Below, piece by piece: positions 59,481 through 64,000 of a DNA stretch of 64,000 bases. The position numbers and the translations under genes are program-made. Numbering within the stretch: position 1 is the stretch's first letter; every line of letters starts with the position of its first letter. Origin of the DNA: Dyadobacter sp. CY261 (GTDB taxonomy: Bacteria; Bacteroidota; Bacteroidia; Cytophagales; Spirosomataceae). Under the pieces are notes generated by a model that had not been told where the DNA came from, searched no databases, and worked only from the letters and a program-made list of their open reading frames with translations. Location of the stretch: contig NZ_JAKCPW010000002.1 in NCBI RefSeq assembly GCF_021440085.1, forward strand, positions 558,001 to 622,000, written 5' to 3'.

Positions 59481-60704
59481 ATGAAATACATCTTTTCGGC
59501 AATGCTCGCGCTGGTGGTTGTTTCGCAGACGTTCGCGCAGCGTTTTCAAACGGCGTCAATTCGTAAACATATAGAATTTTTGGCTTCCGACGATCTCGAA
59601 GGCCGTGGCACTGCGAGCCTGGGAGAATTGAGGGCCGCCAATTATATTGCTTCTAAATTCAAGGAAATAGGGTTGAAGCCAGCCGGTACGAAGGGGTATT
59701 TTCAGCCTTTCGAGGTCTCATTTGCTATTGATGGAGAAGGACATGATCTGATCGGGCGGAACGTCGTGGGTTTTCTGGATAACGGGGCTCCGAAAACCAT
59801 AGTAATCGGTGCCCATTACGACCATTTGGGCAAGGGTTTCCAGGGAAGTTCACTTTCACCCGACAGCAAGAATAAAATCCACAATGGTGCCGATGACAAT
59901 GCTTCCGGAACCACCGGTGTCCTGGAACTGGCGCGCTATCTCGCCGGGAATAATGTGAAAGAAAAGCACAACTTTTTGTTCATCACTTTCTCCGGCGAAG
60001 AGCTGGGGCTTATCGGATCCAAGCATTATGTGGAAAAACCTACTTTGCCACTGAACAGCTTCGCCGCGATGATCAATATGGACATGATCGGGCGGCTCGA
60101 CGAGCAAAAAGGCATTATTGTTTCGGGATGGGGTACTAGCAAGGTTTGGGGGAAATTGATCCCGGATCTGGCCAAAAAGCAGAACCTGAAATACACCGTT
60201 GATTCATCAGGGGTGGGAGCATCGGATCACACTTCGTTTTATTTAAAAAATGTCCCGGTCGTACAATTCTTCACAGGTGGCCATGGCGATTATCACAAAA
60301 TATCCGACGATCCCGACAAGATCAACTATGAAGGAGAAGCCCGGATACTGACATTGATTGCTGAGTTATTGGAAAATCTGGACAAAGAAACGGCCGAACC
60401 GGAGTTCCTGACCGCCGGTAATCCTCATTCGGTGAACACGACCAGCAATTTCAAAGTAACCCTGGGTGTTATGCCCGATTACAGCTACACGGGAAAAGGC
60501 TTAAAAATAGACGGCGTTTCAAAAGCGCGTCCGGCTGAAAAGGCCGGAATTCTGGCTGGCGATGTCATTACCAAGCTCGCTGGAGAGCCTATCGGGACGA
60601 TATACGATTATATGGAAATCCTCGGGAAGCACGAAAAAGGCCAGACTGTGGAAGCCGAATTGCAGCGTGGGTCGGAAACGAAGAGGGTTAAGGTGACGTT
60701 TTGA
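59481..60704 (+). CDS. M28-family metallopeptidase with PDZ domain
   Basis: 407 residues from the ATG at 59481 (MKYIFSAMLALVVVSQTFAQ); the frame stays open 38 codons upstream through the intergenic repeat. Signal peptide about 1-20. M28 zinc motifs: IGAHYDHLG, GADDNASGTTGVLEL, FITFSGEELGLIGSKHY, AMINMDMIGRL, ASDHTSFYL. A PDZ domain closes the protein (about 315-400: LGVMPDYSYTGKGLKIDGVS, AEKAGILAGDVITKLAGEPI). A periplasmic aminopeptidase or carboxypeptidase. Its stop codon is the first unit of an octamer array. Confidence 0.93.
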   Translation: MKYIFSAMLALVVVSQTFAQRFQTASIRKHIEFLASDDLEGRGTASLGELRAANYIASKFKEIGLKPAGTKGYFQPFEVSFAIDGEGHDLIGRNVVGFLDNGAPKTIVIGAHYDHLGKGFQGSSLSPDSKNKIHNGADDNASGTTGVLELARYLAGNNVKEKHNFLFITFSGEELGLIGSKHYVEKPTLPLNSFAAMINMDMIGRLDEQKGIIVSGWGTSKVWGKLIPDLAKKQNLKYTVDSSGVGASDHTSFYLKNVPVVQFFTGGHGDYHKISDDPDKINYEGEARILTLIAELLENLDKETAEPEFLTAGNPHSVNTTSNFKVTLGVMPDYSYTGKGLKIDGVSKARPAEKAGILAGDVITKLAGEPIGTIYDYMEILGKHEKGQTVEAELQRGSETKRVKVTF

Positions 60705-60746
60705 GTCAATGAGTCAATGAGTCAATGAGTCAATGAGTCAATGAGT
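60703..60746. repeat. Octamer (GAGTCAAT) array starting at the stop codon of the M28 gene
   Basis: GAGTCAAT is repeated 5.5 times (60703-60746), beginning inside the stop codon TGA (60702-60704). Downstream, AACTCATAAACTTCT-like units (about 60780-60818) repeat about three times with the opposite sense of GAGT. Confidence 0.85.
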
Positions 60747-60816
60747 TGCCCTCACTGATTGTAAATTCTTAAATTTGTTGACTCATAAACTTCTAAACTC
60801 ATAAACTTCTGAACTC

Positions 60817-61326
60817 CTAAAGCATAGCCCCACGCTTGCCTAGCTCGATGGCTTCCATCTGGCTGATCAGCCCTTCGTGGAGATTGAAGCGCAGGAGTGT
60901 TCGGAATTTGTGGAAACCTTCACGGCCCGCTGCCCCGGGGTTGATATATAGCATATTATTTAACGACTTGTCGCGGATCACCCGGAGGATGTGGGAGTGG
61001 CCGCAGACAAAAATGTCGGGTGTTTTCGATCGCAGTTCGGGCATTACCTGTGGGTTGTAGCGCGGCGGGGCTCCGCCGATGTGGGTAATCCAGACCCGAA
61101 ACCCTTCCACTTCGAAATACAGGTTCTCGTGCGTCAACGCGCGTACCTCGGGGGTATCTATATTCCCAAAAACAATACGGGTGGGCTTAAATGCCTGTAA
61201 TTGCCCGATGATCTCCGCTGAACCAATGTCGCCTGCGTGCCATATCTCGTCACAGTTGGCAAAATGATCGAAGACGCGTTCATCTAGGTATCCGTGTGTG
61301 TCCGATAATAATCCGATACTTTTCAT
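60817..61326 (-). CDS. YfcE/MJ0936-type metallophosphodiesterase
   Basis: 169 residues from the ATG at 61326 (MKSIGLLSDTHGYLD). Calcineurin-like motifs: DTHG, WHAGDIGSAE, VFGNID, FVCGHSHIL and the final GAAGREGFH. Small cytoplasmic phosphodiesterases of this family cleave bis-pNPP-type substrates; natural role unclear. Ends opposite the M28 gene. Confidence 0.9.
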   Translation of the reverse strand: MKSIGLLSDTHGYLDERVFDHFANCDEIWHAGDIGSAEIIGQLQAFKPTRIVFGNIDTPEVRALTHENLYFEVEGFRVWITHIGGAPPRYNPQVMPELRSKTPDIFVCGHSHILRVIRDKSLNNMLYINPGAAGREGFHKFRTLLRFNLHEGLISQMEAIELGKRGAML

Positions 61327-61518
61327 TTTAACACTAAAACAATAACAACTAAAGGGCAAATATGGTTAATGAAATCCGTGGAAGAATAATTTAACGAAAA
61401 TTTTATTGAATTCAAGTAACTTATATATACCAAACTGAGTAATTTCACAGTTGTTGTTCTTAATAAAAGTTAAATATTTCTTATATGTGTATAAAAACAT
61501 GTTCAAACTAAATTTTTA

Positions 61519-61550
61519 GTTGTAAACTTGTCAGGCTTTATCTATTATTG
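61519..61550 (+). promoter_or_regulatory. Candidate promoter of the TonB-type outer membrane protein
   Basis: GTTG (61519-61522), 20 bases, then TATTATTG (61543-61550), which fits TAnnTTTG at 7 of 8 positions. It is 52 bases ahead of the TTG start codon. The leader before it (61360-61518) is very AT-rich. Confidence 0.4.
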
Positions 61551-61602
61551 CAAAATGTAATTCAACAGTTACAACCTCTATTCACATAACCACCAACTAG
61601 CC

Positions 61603-64000
61603 TTGAAAAAAATCCTACTTCTGTTATGTTTATGCCTTCCTATCCTGGCCGCGCAAGCGCAGACCGGAGGGCGTTTTACGTTGAAAGGAGTTGTGGCCGA
61701 CACGGTCGGCACAGGCCTTCCCGAAGCGACAGTAATGCTTCTTACCCCGAAAGATTCCACCCTTGTCAATTTCATGCGGACCAATAAGGCGGGCACTTTT
61801 GAGTTTAAAGGGGTTAAAAGAGGTAATTACCTACTGAAAATCACCTATGTAGGCTATTTGCCTTACCAGAACAACGTAGTTCCGAATGATGGCGATGTGA
61901 CCGACATGGGAAACATCAAAATGACTTTTATGGATCAGAACCTCTACGAGGTGGTGATTAAAACGTTCAGGGCTCCGCTGAGTATCCGGGGCGATACGAT
62001 CGAATACGATCCCAAGGCGTTCAAAGTGCCGCCGGGCGCTTCCGTGGAGGACCTGATCCGCCGGCTGCCAGGTTTACAGGTCGATCAGGACGGGAGTATT
62101 AAAGCGCAGGGCGAAACCGTCAAACGTGTAACGGTAGACGGTAAGCGGTTTTTTGGTGATGACACCAAGGCCGCGACCAAGAACTTACCCGCCGAGGCAA
62201 TTTCAAAAGTTCAGGTATTTAATGAAAAGACAGAACAGTCGCGGCTGACGGGTGTCGATGACGGCAAGCATGAGAAAACGCTGAACTTGCAATTGAAAGA
62301 CAGCCATAAGAAAGGCGGCTTTGGGAAAGTAGCGGCGGGCGTTGGTACCGAAAAGCGATTGGAAGGGAAAATCAACTATAACCGTTTCAATGAAAAGAAC
62401 CAGTTTTCGGTGATCGGGCTTGGGAACAATACCAACCAGGGCGGCATGTCCTGGGATGATTACCAGGATTTTAAAGGAAGCCAGTCGTTCAACTGGGGCG
62501 ACGACGGCGATTTCGGGTTCAACGGCGGGCGTTACATTTCCTTTGGCGGTGGCGACGACGAAAGCCTCACGATCCAGGCAGGTAGTGGCGCTCAGAACCG
62601 CGGTTTCAACAAAAACTGGGCTGGCGGGGCGAACTACAATTTCGACACCAAGAAAACGAAGTTCAACACCAGCTACTATTATAACAAGAACACCCAGGAT
62701 CTCGACGCGACCGCTCGGCAAACCAACTTCCTTACCAATTCGGCATTTACCAAGCTGGATACCAACGGTCGGTTGAACGCAAACCAGAACCACCGGGGAA
62801 GCGTTCGGTTCGAGAAGACCCTGGATTCGCTCAATACGCTGGTTGTCCTCTCCAATTTCCGTTTTGGAAATGGCACCGCCGACTACCGCAGCCATCAGGA
62901 ATATTATCGTGGTGTGCAGGATTCGACGCAGCTTTCGAATATGAGCGACATTACCAACTTTTCGGATTTCAATTCTTTCGCGATCGCCAATACGGCCATT
63001 TTCAGGCACAAGTTCAAGAAGAAGGGACGGAATTTTGCTATAAGTGGAGGGTATAATGTCAATAATTCGGAGGGGGATGTGCGGCAGAAGTCTTTCAATC
63101 AGTTTTACCGCACCTCGCAAACTTTGCCTGACAGCGTCTTGAATATCAATCAGACGAACCATACGAAAAGTTTACGCAACCAGGTGAAGAGCAGCGTGCT
63201 TTTTACGGAGCCGTTGTCCAAAAAGTTTGTACTGGAAACGTTCTATAATTTCAGTCTGAAAAGCGACGAGGTGGATCGCGACGTATTCGACAATAAAGAG
63301 GGTGGCCAGGTCAGGAATCTCAATTTGAGCCGCTATTACACCAACAACACGACATTCCACCGAGCAGGAACATCACTTCGCTATTCCTATAACGGGCTGA
63401 ATCTCCTTGGCGGTATCGGCTGGCAGCAAATCCACCTGGACGGAAAGTTTGCAGTGAATCAGGATGACCCAATCCGAACGCGTATAGATCGCCGTTTTTC
63501 GAACTGGGTTCCGAGCGTGTCGCTGAACTACGACTTGAAAAACAACCGCTACCTCTATGGTGGCTACAACTTTTCGGTAGAGGAACCTAACATTCGTGAC
63601 CTGCAGCCGATTGTGGACAACAGCAATCCGCTATACATTACGATGGGTAACCCCAATCTGTCGCCCACGCGGAACCACTCTCTGAACATTGGTTACAATC
63701 ACTTCAATGCCACTAAGTTCACGCAGATGTTTATCGGTGCTTATTATAACTTGTACCGCGATCAGATCATTTACAGCCAGACAGTCGACGAAAACCTGGT
63801 GACTACCACCATGCCAACGAACATCAGCGGCGGCCGCAGCTTTAATGTCTATGGTCAATATGGATTCCCGCTCGTCAAAACGAAAAGCAACCTGAGTATC
63901 AACGCGAATTATTCCAACAACAAAAACCTCACCTATATTAACGGCGAACTCAATGATACAAAAGGGAATGGCTACAATGGAGGCTTGCGACTAGATTTCA
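61603..64000 (+). CDS. Outer membrane beta-barrel/TonB-receptor-like protein, partial
   Basis: 799 codons are present and the gene continues beyond the right edge. It starts with TTG at 61603 (KKILLLLCLCLPILAAQAQ, signal peptide). A carboxypeptidase-regulatory-like domain follows (FTLKGVVADTVGTGLPEATV, TNKAGTFEFKGVKRGNYLLK), then a plug-like part (EVVIKTFRAPLSIRGDTIEY, SVEDLIRRLPGLQVDQDGSI), then a long barrel with Asn- and aromatic-rich strands. This is the OmpB-family (outer membrane protein beta-barrel) type common in Bacteroidota, related to TonB receptors but without SusD. No ECF sigma/FecR adjacent in the window. Substrate unknown. Confidence 0.88.
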   Translation, partial: MKKILLLLCLCLPILAAQAQTGGRFTLKGVVADTVGTGLPEATVMLLTPKDSTLVNFMRTNKAGTFEFKGVKRGNYLLKITYVGYLPYQNNVVPNDGDVTDMGNIKMTFMDQNLYEVVIKTFRAPLSIRGDTIEYDPKAFKVPPGASVEDLIRRLPGLQVDQDGSIKAQGETVKRVTVDGKRFFGDDTKAATKNLPAEAISKVQVFNEKTEQSRLTGVDDGKHEKTLNLQLKDSHKKGGFGKVAAGVGTEKRLEGKINYNRFNEKNQFSVIGLGNNTNQGGMSWDDYQDFKGSQSFNWGDDGDFGFNGGRYISFGGGDDESLTIQAGSGAQNRGFNKNWAGGANYNFDTKKTKFNTSYYYNKNTQDLDATARQTNFLTNSAFTKLDTNGRLNANQNHRGSVRFEKTLDSLNTLVVLSNFRFGNGTADYRSHQEYYRGVQDSTQLSNMSDITNFSDFNSFAIANTAIFRHKFKKKGRNFAISGGYNVNNSEGDVRQKSFNQFYRTSQTLPDSVLNINQTNHTKSLRNQVKSSVLFTEPLSKKFVLETFYNFSLKSDEVDRDVFDNKEGGQVRNLNLSRYYTNNTTFHRAGTSLRYSYNGLNLLGGIGWQQIHLDGKFAVNQDDPIRTRIDRRFSNWVPSVSLNYDLKNNRYLYGGYNFSVEEPNIRDLQPIVDNSNPLYITMGNPNLSPTRNHSLNIGYNHFNATKFTQMFIGAYYNLYRDQIIYSQTVDENLVTTTMPTNISGGRSFNVYGQYGFPLVKTKSNLSINANYSNNKNLTYINGELNDTKGNGYNGGLRLDF

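Noticed and set aside
62203-63162. 319-residue minus-strand frame
   Set aside because: Antisense to the TonB-type outer membrane gene, whose frame has clear domains; composition is a mirror artefact.
1-64000. tRNA or rRNA genes
   Set aside because: No cloverleaf or rRNA-like conserved stretches were noticed by eye; a tRNAscan run would be decisive.

Overview
The window looks like chromosomal DNA from a Bacteroidota, most likely a Cytophagales close to Dyadobacter or Spirosoma (inference from gene content, no search run). Signs are SusC/SusD pairs driven by ECF sigma/FecR systems, a type IX secretion (T9SS) sorting domain, DUF2851, a Nudix-type AraR beside araBAD, no Shine-Dalgarno tracts, and several TAnnTTTG promoter elements. 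No rRNA, tRNA, insertion sequence, prophage or CRISPR array was seen.

Layout. 1-12.5 kb: sugar-lactone and carbohydrate-related enzymes (truncated lactonase, CBM9-like protein, SMP-30 lactonase, GH13 glycosidase), an MHS transporter, a thiolase, Maf, MarR and YceI proteins, and AMP nucleosidase. 12.6-17.6 kb: truncated haemoglobin, a HigBA locus whose toxin gene is broken, CCA-adding enzyme, DUF2851 protein and MtgA. 17.7-26 kb: mostly secreted proteins of unknown role, including a T9SS-sorted protein and two tandem paralogues of about 544 residues. 26-42 kb: two complete modules on the minus strand, each ECF sigma - FecR - SusC (with STN domain) - SusD; the second also carries a Tat-exported metallophosphoesterase. 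42-47 kb: araR followed by araB-araA-araD.

47.8-55.3 kb holds the most unusual cluster. On the minus strand a ThiF/E1-nitroreductase fusion (Rv1355c/MoeY-like), a LuxI/FeeM-like acyltransferase candidate, a 7TMR-DISM histidine kinase, a receiver-histidine kinase and a lone receiver are packed with overlaps or gaps below 10 bases. A divergent receiver gene at 54842 closely resembles the receiver of the receiver-kinase. My inference is a unit that makes a small molecule and senses it or a related ligand.

55.3-64 kb: small envelope proteins, an esterase, an acyltransferase-3 protein, SRPBCC and MerR proteins, an M28 peptidase, a YfcE-type phosphodiesterase and the first 799 codons of a TonB-type outer membrane protein that leaves the window.

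Other structure of interest: both fecR-susC gaps hold a terminator-like hairpin pointing against susC, with a candidate antisense promoter at the susC start codon, resembling the DonS-type antisense RNAs of Bacteroides PULs. Three plus-strand genes have octamer arrays beginning at their stop codon. The motif GTGCCGAAATT occurs three times in the intergenic DNA around 54.5-58.5 kb.
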